Assembly: GCA_004551945.1 (NCBI GenBank)
Contig: SFPN01000026.1
Location: 1-34,868 of the forward strand
Direction of reading: 5' to 3'
DNA: 34,868 nucleotides
Source: Clostridiales bacterium
GTDB taxonomy: Bacteria > Bacillota > Clostridia > Oscillospirales > Oscillospiraceae
Shown: one piece after another, positions 23,292-31,419 of the stretch
Position numbering within the stretch: the first letter of the stretch is position 1
Layout of the letters: each line of letters starts with the position of its first letter
The notes under the pieces: model-generated
Databases searched by the model: none
Seen by the model: the letters and a program-made list of their open reading frames with translations, nothing else
Told to the model about the DNA's origin: nothing
Program-made: the position numbers and the translations under genes

Positions 23292-23696
23292 ATGTTTCTT
23301 GAGACCACTCCGGAGGGCAAAATTCGCCGGGAGCCGGCGGACTACCACTTTGCAGACCCCACTGGCTTAGGGCGGTATGCCCTGTTTATCCGCCCGGCCC
23401 AGGGGGATTTGGTCCCCGCCCAGCGGATGGAGGCCAGCCAGCTTTTATCGGGCCGGTACCGTCCCATCACCCTGGAGGGCCGCAACTTCTTTGCGTCGAG
23501 GAGTTTCTATGCCTTCTTCCGCCACCTGGAGGAAAAGGGCATCGAGTCCACCGACCGGGGGATCATGGTCATCGCCATGAACAAGCTGCGGGAGATCATG
23601 CTGGAGGCTCCCGAGGTGCTGGACAACGCCCGCCTCACCTCCGACGGGAAAAGCCTGTATCTCATCAAGAATAAGATGACAAATATTCGGGATTGA
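23292..23696 (+). CDS. Conserved-looking hypothetical protein after thrS
   Basis: 134 residues, not recognised. It begins six bases after the thrS stop, so it is almost certainly on the same T-box-controlled transcript. It is soluble, with no signal peptide or TM helix, basic in the middle (RYRPITLEGRNFFASRSFYAFF), followed by likely helices (FRHLEEKGIE, MNKLREIMLEAPEVL). There are no Cys or evident catalytic motifs. The codon use is like the neighbours, so it is a real gene. No strong ribosome site lies before the ATG; translation is probably coupled to thrS. Confidence 0.7.
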   Translation: MFLETTPEGKIRREPADYHFADPTGLGRYALFIRPAQGDLVPAQRMEASQLLSGRYRPITLEGRNFFASRSFYAFFRHLEEKGIESTDRGIMVIAMNKLREIMLEAPEVLDNARLTSDGKSLYLIKNKMTNIRD

Positions 23697-23700
23697 CAAA

Positions 23701-23942
23701 AAGCGAGAGAAGCCAGGCTTCTCTCGCTTCAGTCTGTCGAGGAACCCGGCTGCCGCTTGATGCGCAGCCGGGTTCCTCGACAGACTGAGGCCCAAAAGAC
23801 CAGCGGTCTTTTGGGCCTGTTTCATACTAGTTCTTGTTAAAAAGCTTGAAAAGCTTTTTATAGCACCGAAGGTGCGTCAAGAACTGCATGAGACGGCTTT
23901 TGTGGCAAAAAGCCACAAAAGGGCAACGCGAATCGCGGTGCC
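23701..23942. repeat. Block of back-to-back perfect hairpins
   Basis: Almost every base is paired. Arms: 23701-23714/23716-23729; 23730-23753/23764-23787 (24 bp perfect); 23788-23801/23805-23818 (14 bp); 23829-23836/23878-23885, which encloses two smaller hairpins 23839-23847/23851-23859 and 23863-23867/23871-23875 (a three-way junction); 23897-23906/23912-23921; 23922-23930/23934-23942 with one mismatch. It starts four bases after the stop of the thrS transcript and runs into the 3' end of the convergent FAD dehydrogenase gene. It likely ends both transcripts. No ORF for a transposase and no clear target duplication was seen. Confidence 0.88.
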
Positions 23943-25309
23943 TTCTTAATAACTTCCCCGCTCACTACCAAATCCACCCCCAACCCAAAGGGATTTACTG
24001 CTGCTACATCCCCGGGCGCCAGGGTCCCCTCCGGCACTTGGAGATGACGCAAGGTCTTCATACACGACAATAGCTGTTCTTTCGGTACCCCAGCGGCAGT
24101 CTTCACAGGTACTAACCTCCCATCCCGCCCTTTCAGCGTGGTGGTTAGAACACGCTTAGGTGCCACGGCCTCCTGCCGGGCGTAGTCCTCTCCCTTGGGG
24201 CAGCGGTTCCCTTCGTAGGTTCCGTCCCCCTTGTCCGTGACCCGGCACCCGTTGGGGCAGAGGATGCAGGTTACGGCTCCCGGCTGGGGCAGGCCCTTGG
24301 CCATGGCGTTGGAGGTCTCCGGGGGCATGGGCTCCAGCGCCGCCCCCCGGATGAACCGGGCGGCGTTGCCTCCGGCGGCCAGCCCCTGGAGGGTGACAAA
24401 GTCCGCCAGGTCCAGCACCCGCCGGCTGTTGCCGCAGGAGAAAATGCCGGGAACACTGGTCTGTAAATATTCGTCTGTGACAGCCCCGTTGGTTCGGGGG
24501 TCCAGAGCCGCGCCCGCCTGGCTCGCCACCTCGTTTTCCGGGATCAGGCCCACGGAGAGGAGCAGGGTATCGCAGGGGATCTGCTTCTGGCTGCCGGGGA
24601 TGGGCCGGCCGTTCTCATCCAGCTGGCTCAGCTCCACCCCCTCCAGGCGCTTCCGGCCAAAGATGTTGGTGACGGTGTGCCGCAGATAGAGGGGGATGCC
24701 GAAGTCATAGAGGCACTGGCTGACGTTCCGCTCCAGACCGCTGGGAACAGGATTTATCTCCGCCGCGCACAGCACCTGAGCCCCTTCCAGGGTCAGCCGC
24801 CGGGCCATGATGAGGCCAATGTCTCCGGTGCCCAGAATGACCACCCGCTTGCCCACCATCAGGTTTTTGGTGTTCATGAGGTTCTGGGCGGTCCCGGCGG
24901 TGTAGATTCCTGCTGGACGGGAGCCGGGGATGGCGATGGCTCCCCGGGTGCGCTCCCGGCAGCCGGTGGCCAGCACCACCGCCCCGGCCCGGGCCCGGAA
25001 GAGCCCCTGGCGGGTGACGGCGGTGACTACCCGGTCCCGGGTCAGCCCCGTGACCATGGCCCGGGTGAGAATCTGGGCTCCTGCGTCCAGGGCCTCCTGC
25101 CGGGCTTTTCTGGCGTACTCCGGGCCGGTGAGCATGGACTTGTACCGCACCAGGCCGAAGCCGTCGTGGATACACTGGTTTAAAATGCCGCCGGACTTGT
25201 CCTCCCGTTCCAAAACCAGAACGGAGTCCGCCCCAGCTTGGCGAGCGCCCGCCGCAGCGGCCAGACCGCCGGGTCCGCCGCCAATGATGATCACGTCAAC
25301 CTGCTTCAT
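23858..25309 (-). CDS. NAD(FAD)-dependent dehydrogenase fused to DUF1667
   Basis: 483 residues. N-terminal FAD-binding GGGPGG (10-15), then GGILNQCIHDGFG, a second dinucleotide site VVILGTGDIGLIMARRL, and SCGNSRRVLDLADFVTLQG closing the FAD domain. From about residue 343 comes a Cys-rich DUF1667 domain (CILCPNGC ... NRCPKG) ending GLGVDLVVS. In many clostridia DUF1667 is a separate third gene of the glycerol-3-phosphate dehydrogenase cluster; here it is fused. The last 27 codons (after GEVIKK) are written by the hairpin block and include the stop. The ATG overlaps the glpA-like stop (ATGA). Likely partner of GlpA in anaerobic electron transfer; inference. Confidence 0.85.
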   Translation of the reverse strand: MKQVDVIIIGGGPGGLAAAAGARQAGADSVLVLEREDKSGGILNQCIHDGFGLVRYKSMLTGPEYARKARQEALDAGAQILTRAMVTGLTRDRVVTAVTRQGLFRARAGAVVLATGCRERTRGAIAIPGSRPAGIYTAGTAQNLMNTKNLMVGKRVVILGTGDIGLIMARRLTLEGAQVLCAAEINPVPSGLERNVSQCLYDFGIPLYLRHTVTNIFGRKRLEGVELSQLDENGRPIPGSQKQIPCDTLLLSVGLIPENEVASQAGAALDPRTNGAVTDEYLQTSVPGIFSCGNSRRVLDLADFVTLQGLAAGGNAARFIRGAALEPMPPETSNAMAKGLPQPGAVTCILCPNGCRVTDKGDGTYEGNRCPKGEDYARQEAVAPKRVLTTTLKGRDGRLVPVKTAAGVPKEQLLSCMKTLRHLQVPEGTLAPGDVAAVNPFGLGVDLVVSGEVIKKAPRFALPFCGFLPQKPSHAVLDAPSVL

Positions 25310-26763
25310 GGCTTCACCCTCCCGGTAAACAGCGGGGAGCCCGGGCCCCGGTAAGTGACCTGGGTGGGGTCCAGGCCGTAGTCCTCCACCAGCATCTGGG
25401 CCAGTTTGGGCAGGCAGTAGCCCCCGTTGCACCGGCCGGTGGTGGCCCAGGCCCGGTACTTGATCCCCGCCAGGGTCTTAACGCCCAGGGGATTTTCCAC
25501 CGCCCGGCGGAGCTCCGCCCGGGTGATGGTCCGGCAGCGGCAGACCACGTCTCCATACTCCGGGTCCTGGGCGATGAGGGCGGCCTGCTCCTCCGGGGAC
25601 TTTTCCCGGAACCGGGGAATGCCCCGGCGCTCCGGCTGAAAGTCTGCCCTGGGGACCAGATCCATGCCCTGGCCTACGATCTCGACCACCCGCCGGGCAA
25701 TAGGCAGGGAGGAGGTGAGGCCGGGGGACTCGATCCCCACCAGGTTAATCAGCCCCGGGCAGGATTCTTCTTCCCGGATGACGAAGTCCCGGAATCCCCC
25801 TTCTCCTGGCGGGGCCTGCTTGGGCCGGACGCCGCAGAAGGCGCCGATGATCTTCCCGGGGCTCAGGCCCGGCAGCAGCTGCTGGGCCTGGCGAAGCAGC
25901 TCGTCCATCACCGGCCGGGTGGAGGCGGTGTCCTCAGGGGAGTCGATGTACTCGGCGCTGGGACCGATGAGCAGATTGCCGTGGATGGTGGGGGTGAGGT
26001 GGACCCCCAGACCTCCCGCCCCGGCCTTGGGGGCGGGGTAAACGGGCAGAGGGAGCAGGGGCGGGTCCGTCTGGTCCAGGATGAAGTATTCCCCCCGGCA
26101 GGGGTAGATGCGATAGCCCTCCACTCCCGCCAGCGCGGCCACCTGGTCGCTGAACAGCCCCGCGCAGTTGATCACCCGCCGGGCCAGGAACGCCTTCCCT
26201 CCGGCGGTGACGGAAAAGCCCTGGGGCGTGGGCTGAATGGCGGTGACAGGGTGTCCCAGGAAGAACGTTACCCCGTTGGCAAGGGCGTTTTCCGCCAGGG
26301 CCACGGTGTAGAGAAAGGGGTCAAAGACGGCGGTCTCCGGAGAGAGCATGGCCCCGATTCCCCCCACCTGGGGCAGGCGGTCGTGAAGCTCCGCCTGGTC
26401 CAGCAGCCGCAAGCCCTTGCAGCCGTTGCGCTCTCCCTGCTCCTTTAAGCGGCGGAGGGTGGCCAGGTCCTCCTGGTCGAAGGCGGTGAGGAGCTTGCCG
26501 GTTTTGCGGTAGGGCACGTCCAGCTCCCGGCAGGCGGCTTCAAAGCCCTGGTTTCCCTCCACGCAAAATTTGGCCATGAGACTGCCCGGCCGGTTGTTGA
26601 ACCCGGCGTGGACCACCGCGGAGTTCCGGCCGCTGGTCCCGGCGGCCACGTCCCATTCCTTTTCTGCCACGGCGATGGAGAGCTGATACCGGGCCAGCTC
26701 CCGGGCCACCGCGCAGCCCACCGCGCCCGCGCCGATGATGAGAATGTCAAAGGTGCCGTTCAA
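25306..26763 (-). CDS. glpA: GlpA-like FAD-dependent glycerol-3-phosphate dehydrogenase
   Basis: 485 residues. FAD-binding GAGAVGCAVAREL at the N-terminus, a DAO fold (TSGRNSAVVHAGF; GVHLTPTIHGNLLIGPSAEY), and a C-terminal BFD-like [2Fe-2S] domain with CRCRT and the later pair CNGGYC. It should oxidise glycerol-3-phosphate and pass electrons to its dehydrogenase partner. Start: TTG at 26763 is preferred because AAGGAGG lies eight bases before it; the in-frame GTG three codons earlier is inside that ribosome site. No glpK or glpF is in view. Alternative: another DAO such as an L-2-hydroxyglutarate oxidase-like enzyme. Confidence 0.82.
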   Translation of the reverse strand: MNGTFDILIIGAGAVGCAVARELARYQLSIAVAEKEWDVAAGTSGRNSAVVHAGFNNRPGSLMAKFCVEGNQGFEAACRELDVPYRKTGKLLTAFDQEDLATLRRLKEQGERNGCKGLRLLDQAELHDRLPQVGGIGAMLSPETAVFDPFLYTVALAENALANGVTFFLGHPVTAIQPTPQGFSVTAGGKAFLARRVINCAGLFSDQVAALAGVEGYRIYPCRGEYFILDQTDPPLLPLPVYPAPKAGAGGLGVHLTPTIHGNLLIGPSAEYIDSPEDTASTRPVMDELLRQAQQLLPGLSPGKIIGAFCGVRPKQAPPGEGGFRDFVIREEESCPGLINLVGIESPGLTSSLPIARRVVEIVGQGMDLVPRADFQPERRGIPRFREKSPEEQAALIAQDPEYGDVVCRCRTITRAELRRAVENPLGVKTLAGIKYRAWATTGRCNGGYCLPKLAQMLVEDYGLDPTQVTYRGPGSPLFTGRVKP

Positions 26764-26797
26764 AGCAGGCACCTCCTTCCATACAAACTACCTTATG

Positions 26798-26826
26798 AGG
26801 GTAACACGAAACGCCCCCCTTGTCAA
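26798..26826 (-). promoter_or_regulatory. Candidate promoter of the glpA-like operon
   Basis: Minus strand TTGACA (26821-26826), 17-base spacer, TACCCT (26798-26803). The -35 lies in the loop of a C6/G6 hairpin (26811-26836). The -10 is weak. Confidence 0.5.
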
Positions 26827-26992
26827 AGGGGGGCGTGAACCTGGAGGAAAAGGCAAGCCTTTTCCTCCAGGAAGAGATGCGGCCTTCTGCGCGCGCCCTT
26901 CGGGCACACTTGCAGGCCGGGCAGTATGTTTCCCGCCGTACATGCCGCCGGGAAACAGGATGGAAGATTCTTTCGCCGCTGCGGCGGCGAAA
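26811..26992. repeat. Second hairpin cluster, between glpA and the exporter
   Basis: Perfect hairpins with arms 26811-26821/26826-26836, 26840-26854/26857-26871 (15 bp, 2-base loop), 26928-26935/26949-26956 and 26972-26979/26984-26991. They occupy the 250-base gap without coding signs and lie downstream of the ABC exporter, so some may terminate it. None has a good T-run. Confidence 0.75.
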
Positions 26993-27014
26993 CTCTGCGA
27001 GGCTTTGTTGGGAG

Positions 27015-28967
27015 TTACGATGCCTCCGGCTTGTTGCCGGTGTACAGCTGGTAGTACCGGCCCTTCTTGGCCATCAGCTCCTCGTGGCTGCCCCGCTCAA
27101 TGATGCGGCCGGCCTCCAGCACCATGATGCAGTCGGCGTTGCGCACGGTGGACAGCCGGTGGGCGATGACGAAGGTGGTCCGGCCATACATCAGGCCGTC
27201 CATGCCCTGCTGGACCAGCATCTCCGTCCGGGTGTCGATGGAGGAGGTGGCCTCGTCCAGAATGAGCACCGGGGGATCGGCCACAGCGGCCCGGGCGATG
27301 GCCAGCAGCTGCCGCTGGCCCTGGCTCAGGTTGGCCCCGTCCCCGTGGAGCATGGTGTTGTAGCCCTGGGGCAGGCGGGTGATGAAGCTGTGGGCGTTGG
27401 CCAGCTGGGCCGCGGCGATGCACTCCTCGTCCCGGGCGTCCAGGCGACCGTAGCGGATGTTCTCCATGACCGTTCCGGTGAACAGGTGGGTGTCCTGAAG
27501 GACGATGCCCAGGGAGCGGCGCAGGTCGTCCTTCTTGATCTTGTTGATGTTCACCCCGTCGTAGCGGATCTTGCCGTCCTGGATGTCGTAGAACCGGTTA
27601 ATCAGGTTGGTGATGGTGGTTTTGCCGGCGCCGGTGGAGCCCACGAAGGCGATCTTCTGGCCGGGAGTGGCGTAGAGCTTAATGTTGTGCAGGACGATCT
27701 TCTCATCCGTGTAGCCAAAGTCCACGTCGTCGAAGGTTACATCTCCCTGGACCCGGATATACTCGGCGGGTCCGCCGTCCTTCCCGGGCCGCTTCCAGGC
27801 CCACAGGTTGGTGCGCTCTTCGGTCTCGGCCAGGGAGCCGTCGGCGTTTTCCCTGGCGTTCACCAGGGTGACGTTGCCCTCGTCGGTTTCCGGCTTTTCG
27901 TCCAGCAGGCGGAAAATCCGGTCCGCGCCGGCAAGGCCCATAACGATGGCGTTCAGCTGCATGCTGATCTGGGTGATGGGCATGTTGAAGCTCTTGTTAA
28001 AGGTGAGGAAGCTGGCCAGCCCGCCCAGAGTGAAGCCGCCGATGCCGCCCAGAGCCAGGATGCCGCCCACCACAGCGCAGAGGACATAGCTGACGTTGCC
28101 CAACTGGGCGGAGACAGGCATCAGCATATTGGAGAAGGCGTTGGCGTTGTTGGCAGACTGGAAGAGGGCTTCGTTGCGGCGGGTAAACTCCTCCAGGTTC
28201 TTCTCCTCGTGGCAGAAGACCTTGACCACCTTCTGGCCCTCCATCATCTCCTCGATGAAGCCGTTGAGGCTGCCCAGGTCCCGCTGCTGGGCCACGAAAT
28301 ACCGGCCGGAGAGCCCGGCAAACTTCTTGGTGGCAAAGAGCATCACCGCCACCATGACCAGAGTCAGGCCGGTGAGGGGTACGCTGAGCACCAGCATGGA
28401 GATCAGCACGCTCACAATGGTGATGGAGCAGTTGAGCAGCTGCGGGATACTCTGGCTGATCATCTGGCGCAGGGTGTCAATATCGTTGGTGTAGATGGAC
28501 ATGATATCCCCGTGGGGGTGGGAGTCAAAATACCGGATGGGCAGGGACTCCATGTGCTGGAACATATCGTTGCGCAGGTCCCGCATGGTGCCCTGGGTGA
28601 CGTAGATCATCAGGCGGCTCTGGGCGAAGCTCGCGGCCACGCCGCACAGGTAGAAGAGAGCCACCCGGGTGATGGCCCGGAGCAGACCGGAGAAGTCCGC
28701 CTGCCCACCGGCCTGCACAGCCTTCAGCAGGGGGAGAATGTAGCTGTCGATGAGGGTCTTCATGAAGAGTGTTCCCTGCACGGAGGCCAGAACGCTGATG
28801 AAGATACAGGCAATCACCACCACAATGTGGATCCGGTATTTTCGCATCACATAGCCCAGCACCCGGGCGAGGGTCTGCATGGGGTGATCCAGCTTGGGTC
28901 TGGGACCCCGGCCCCGGGGACCGTGGGGACCACGGGGGGCGCCTTGGGTTTTTGCTTGTGCTGCCAT
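27015..28967 (-). CDS. ABC exporter subunit with consensus ATP site
   Basis: 650 residues. An N-terminal tail rich in Gly, Pro and Arg (first 30 residues) precedes six TM helices (from about residue 40) and an ATPase domain. Walker A GSTGAGKT, signature LSQGQRQLLAIARA, Walker B with catalytic Glu LILDEATSSID, switch His FVIAHRLSTV: all canonical except LSQGQ for LSGGQ. There is an insertion of about 45 residues between the TM part and the ATPase. It pairs with the preceding gene (starts and stops share one base) as a heterodimeric type IV exporter, probably for drugs or lipids. Confidence 0.93.
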   Translation of the reverse strand: MAAQAKTQGAPRGPHGPRGRGPRPKLDHPMQTLARVLGYVMRKYRIHIVVVIACIFISVLASVQGTLFMKTLIDSYILPLLKAVQAGGQADFSGLLRAITRVALFYLCGVAASFAQSRLMIYVTQGTMRDLRNDMFQHMESLPIRYFDSHPHGDIMSIYTNDIDTLRQMISQSIPQLLNCSITIVSVLISMLVLSVPLTGLTLVMVAVMLFATKKFAGLSGRYFVAQQRDLGSLNGFIEEMMEGQKVVKVFCHEEKNLEEFTRRNEALFQSANNANAFSNMLMPVSAQLGNVSYVLCAVVGGILALGGIGGFTLGGLASFLTFNKSFNMPITQISMQLNAIVMGLAGADRIFRLLDEKPETDEGNVTLVNARENADGSLAETEERTNLWAWKRPGKDGGPAEYIRVQGDVTFDDVDFGYTDEKIVLHNIKLYATPGQKIAFVGSTGAGKTTITNLINRFYDIQDGKIRYDGVNINKIKKDDLRRSLGIVLQDTHLFTGTVMENIRYGRLDARDEECIAAAQLANAHSFITRLPQGYNTMLHGDGANLSQGQRQLLAIARAAVADPPVLILDEATSSIDTRTEMLVQQGMDGLMYGRTTFVIAHRLSTVRNADCIMVLEAGRIIERGSHEELMAKKGRYYQLYTGNKPEAS

Positions 28968-30715
28968 CAGTCGTCGCCTCCTTCGTCAAAGTCGCCGCCG
29001 CCGCTGGTCTGGGACTGGTACACGTCCCGGTAGATCTCGTTGGTGGCCAGCAGGGTTTCGTGGGTGTCAAAGCCGCTGATGCGGCCGTCGTCCAGCACCA
29101 GGATGCGGTCGGCCCCGGCTACGCTGGAGACCCGCTGGGCGATGATAAACTTGGTGGTGTTGGGAATCTCCTGGGCAAAGGCCGCCCGGATCTTGGCGTC
29201 GGTGGCGGTGTCCACGGCGGAGGTGGAGTCGTCCAGGATCAGGACCTTGGGCTTTTTCAGCAGCGCCCGGGCGATGCACAGCCGCTGCTTCTGGCCGCCG
29301 GAGACGTTGGTGCCCCCTTGCTCAATGTAGGTGTCGTAGCCGTCGGGCATCTTTTGGATAAATTCGTCGGCGCAGGCCAGCTGGCAGGCCCGGACGCACT
29401 CCTCCAGGGTGGCGTTCTCGTCGCCCCAGCGCAGGTTATCCAGGATGGTGCCGGAGAAGAGGACGTTTTTCTGGAGCACCACGGAAACCTGGTTGCGCAG
29501 GGCCTCCATGTCGTACTCCCGCACGTCCCGGCCGCCTACCAGCACCTGGCCTTCGTTCACGTCGTACAGACGGCTGATGAGGTTCACCAGGCTGGTCTTG
29601 GCGCTGCCCGTGCCGCCGATGATGCCGATGGTCTCCCCGGGGCGGACGGAGAAGGAGATGTCCCGGAGCACCGGCTTGCTGGCATCCTTTTTGTAGGAGA
29701 AGGTTACGTTCCGGAACTCCACCGAGCCGTCGGAAACGTGGGAGACCGGATGCTCAGGATTGACCAGGTCAGGCTTCTCGTTTAAGACCTCGGAGATTCG
29801 CTCTATGCTTGCCATGCTCATGGAGACCATCACAAAGATCATGGAGAGCATCATGAGGCTCATGAGGATATTCATGCAGTAGGTGAGCAGGCTCATGAGC
29901 TCGCCGGTGGTGAGGGAACTGCTCACGATTAGGTGAGCGCCCAGCCAGCTGATAAGCAGGATGCAGGCGTAAACCGTAAAGTTCATCAGAGGGAAGGTCC
30001 AGGAGAGGATTTTTTCCGCGGAGAGGAACCGCCGGTAGATGTTCTGGGAGGCAGTGCGGAACTTGCGGTTTTCGTGATCCTCCCGGACGTAAGCCTTCAC
30101 CACCCGGATGGCGGAGACGTTTTCCTGGACGCTGGCGTTCAGATCGTCATACCGGTGGAACACCTCCCGGAAGTGGACCATGGTCTTGGACATAATGAGG
30201 AAGAGAAGCACACCCAGCACGATCACGGCCACCAGATAGATGCTGGCCAGCCGGGGGCTGATGAGGAAGGCCATCACCATGGCCACCAGCAGGGAGGCGG
30301 GTGCCCGGGTGCACATCCGCAGGATCATCATGTAGGCGTTCTGCACGTTGGTCACGTCGGTGGTCAGGCGGGTGATGAGACCGGAGGTGCTGAACTTATC
30401 GATGTTGGAGAAAGAGAAGGTCTGGATGTTTTCATACATGGACTGGCGCAGGTTCCGGGCCAGGCCTGCGGAGGCCCGGGCGCCGAACTTGGCTCCCAGG
30501 ACGCCCACAATGAGGCTGAACACCGCCAGGACCAGCATCAGCACGCCGGTGCGCTGGATGTGGCCCAGGTCCCCGGCGGTGACCCCCTTGTCGATGATGG
30601 AGGCCATGAGCAGAGGGATGATCATCTCCATGATGACCTCCAGCAGCATCATAATAGGGGTTAAAATGGAGTCCCGCTTAAATTCTTTAATCTGGGATAA
30701 AATGGGCTTTAGCAT
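28967..30715 (-). CDS. ABC exporter subunit with degenerate ATP site
   Basis: 582 residues: six TM helices then ATPase. Walker A GGTGSAKT has Ala for Gly; Walker B is LILDDSTSAVD with Asp in place of the catalytic Glu; the switch residue is Gln (FIIAQRVSSV) instead of His; its own signature is VSGGQKQR. This is the degenerate-site pattern of heterodimers such as TM287/288. Start at 30715 is chosen because AAGGAG lies seven bases upstream; seven further codons are open. It overlaps the end of marR by 29 bases, so marR and both exporter genes form one operon. Confidence 0.93.
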   Translation of the reverse strand: MLKPILSQIKEFKRDSILTPIMMLLEVIMEMIIPLLMASIIDKGVTAGDLGHIQRTGVLMLVLAVFSLIVGVLGAKFGARASAGLARNLRQSMYENIQTFSFSNIDKFSTSGLITRLTTDVTNVQNAYMMILRMCTRAPASLLVAMVMAFLISPRLASIYLVAVIVLGVLLFLIMSKTMVHFREVFHRYDDLNASVQENVSAIRVVKAYVREDHENRKFRTASQNIYRRFLSAEKILSWTFPLMNFTVYACILLISWLGAHLIVSSSLTTGELMSLLTYCMNILMSLMMLSMIFVMVSMSMASIERISEVLNEKPDLVNPEHPVSHVSDGSVEFRNVTFSYKKDASKPVLRDISFSVRPGETIGIIGGTGSAKTSLVNLISRLYDVNEGQVLVGGRDVREYDMEALRNQVSVVLQKNVLFSGTILDNLRWGDENATLEECVRACQLACADEFIQKMPDGYDTYIEQGGTNVSGGQKQRLCIARALLKKPKVLILDDSTSAVDTATDAKIRAAFAQEIPNTTKFIIAQRVSSVAGADRILVLDDGRISGFDTHETLLATNEIYRDVYQSQTSGGGDFDEGGDD

Positions 30716-31184
30716 GGATACACTCCTTTTTGTCACTGAGATTGGCTTCGATCCGCTGGCAGAGGGAGAGGAACTGGGCCTTCTCCTGGGGGGAAAGTCC
30801 CCGGGTGGCCTGGGCCTCCAGCTGGTCCATGGCCTGCCGGGTTCGGAGAAAGGCCTCGGTACCCTGTTCGGTGAGAACCAGCTCCTTCAGCCGGGCGTCC
30901 CCGGCTACGCTCTGGCGGGTGATGTAGCCCTTTTTCTCCATGAGCTTTACCACCCCGGTCACAGAGGAACGGGTGATGTGGCAGACCACCTCAATGTCCC
31001 GCTGATAGACGGCCTTTCCTCTGGCCTTTTGGACGAAGAGGTAGCCCAGAATGTGGCCGTAGACCACGGGGAAGTCATCCCCTTCCAGGCTCCGCACGGT
31101 CTCGGAAAACTTTCGGGAGAAGGCGTGATTTAGGTGCTTGATGTGGGGACCCACCGACTGCGACGGATCGTCGGGAAGAAACAT
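30687..31184 (-). CDS. MarR family transcriptional regulator
   Basis: 165 residues with a central winged helix: VYQRDIEVVCHITRSSVTGVVKLMEKKGYITRQSVAGDARLKELVLTEQG is the recognition helix and wing (here quoted by positions about 62-110), with the DxR wing signature as DARLKE. N- and C-terminal helices would form the dimer. It leads the exporter operon and probably represses it until the substrate binds. The ATG at 31184 is preferred over an upstream GTG because AAAGGAAG lies eight bases before it. Three like palindromes at its promoter are candidate operators. Confidence 0.92.
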   Translation of the reverse strand: MFLPDDPSQSVGPHIKHLNHAFSRKFSETVRSLEGDDFPVVYGHILGYLFVQKARGKAVYQRDIEVVCHITRSSVTGVVKLMEKKGYITRQSVAGDARLKELVLTEQGTEAFLRTRQAMDQLEAQATRGLSPQEKAQFLSLCQRIEANLSDKKECIHAKAHFIPD

Positions 31185-31205
31185 AACATTCACTTCCTTT
31201 GGTTT

Positions 31206-31296
31206 GTTTGAAAACGAACTGTTTGGTACCGTACATTCTAACTTTGGGGCTACGGTTTGTCAATGGTCATTTTGACGAAACTGTTTGGAGCCGAAC
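31206..31296 (-). promoter_or_regulatory. marR promoter with three candidate operators
   Basis: Minus strand TTGACA (31258-31263), 17-base spacer, TAGAAT (31235-31240). Three 14-base near-palindromes: GTTTGAAAACGAAC (31206-31219), GTTTGGTACCGTAC (31221-31234) and GTTTGGAGCCGAAC (31283-31296). The second abuts the -10 and covers the likely start site; the third lies upstream of the -35. The second and third share a longer 18-base context. Confidence 0.75.
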
Positions 31297-31332
31297 AAAA
31301 AAGTGAGCGGTTGTGGCAAAGATCATTCTCCA

Positions 31333-31361
31333 TTGACTTTGTCCGGCAGATGGGGTACTCT
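31333..31361 (+). promoter_or_regulatory. Promoter of the deacetylase gene
   Basis: TTGACT (31333-31338), 17-base spacer, TACTCT (31356-31361). The -10 is moderate. Confidence 0.55.
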
Positions 31362-31419
31362 TTTCCTGAAAGGTTCCTTCCGCAGAAAGAATACTATAGA
31401 GAGAAAGAAGGGGATCATC

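Noticed and set aside
21363..23348. A 661-codon minus-strand open frame
   Set aside because: Exact antisense of thrS with low-complexity Val/Gly/His composition.
26820..29033. A 737-codon plus-strand open frame
   Set aside because: Opposite the ABC exporter gene with intact Walker motifs; composition is typical of a shadow.
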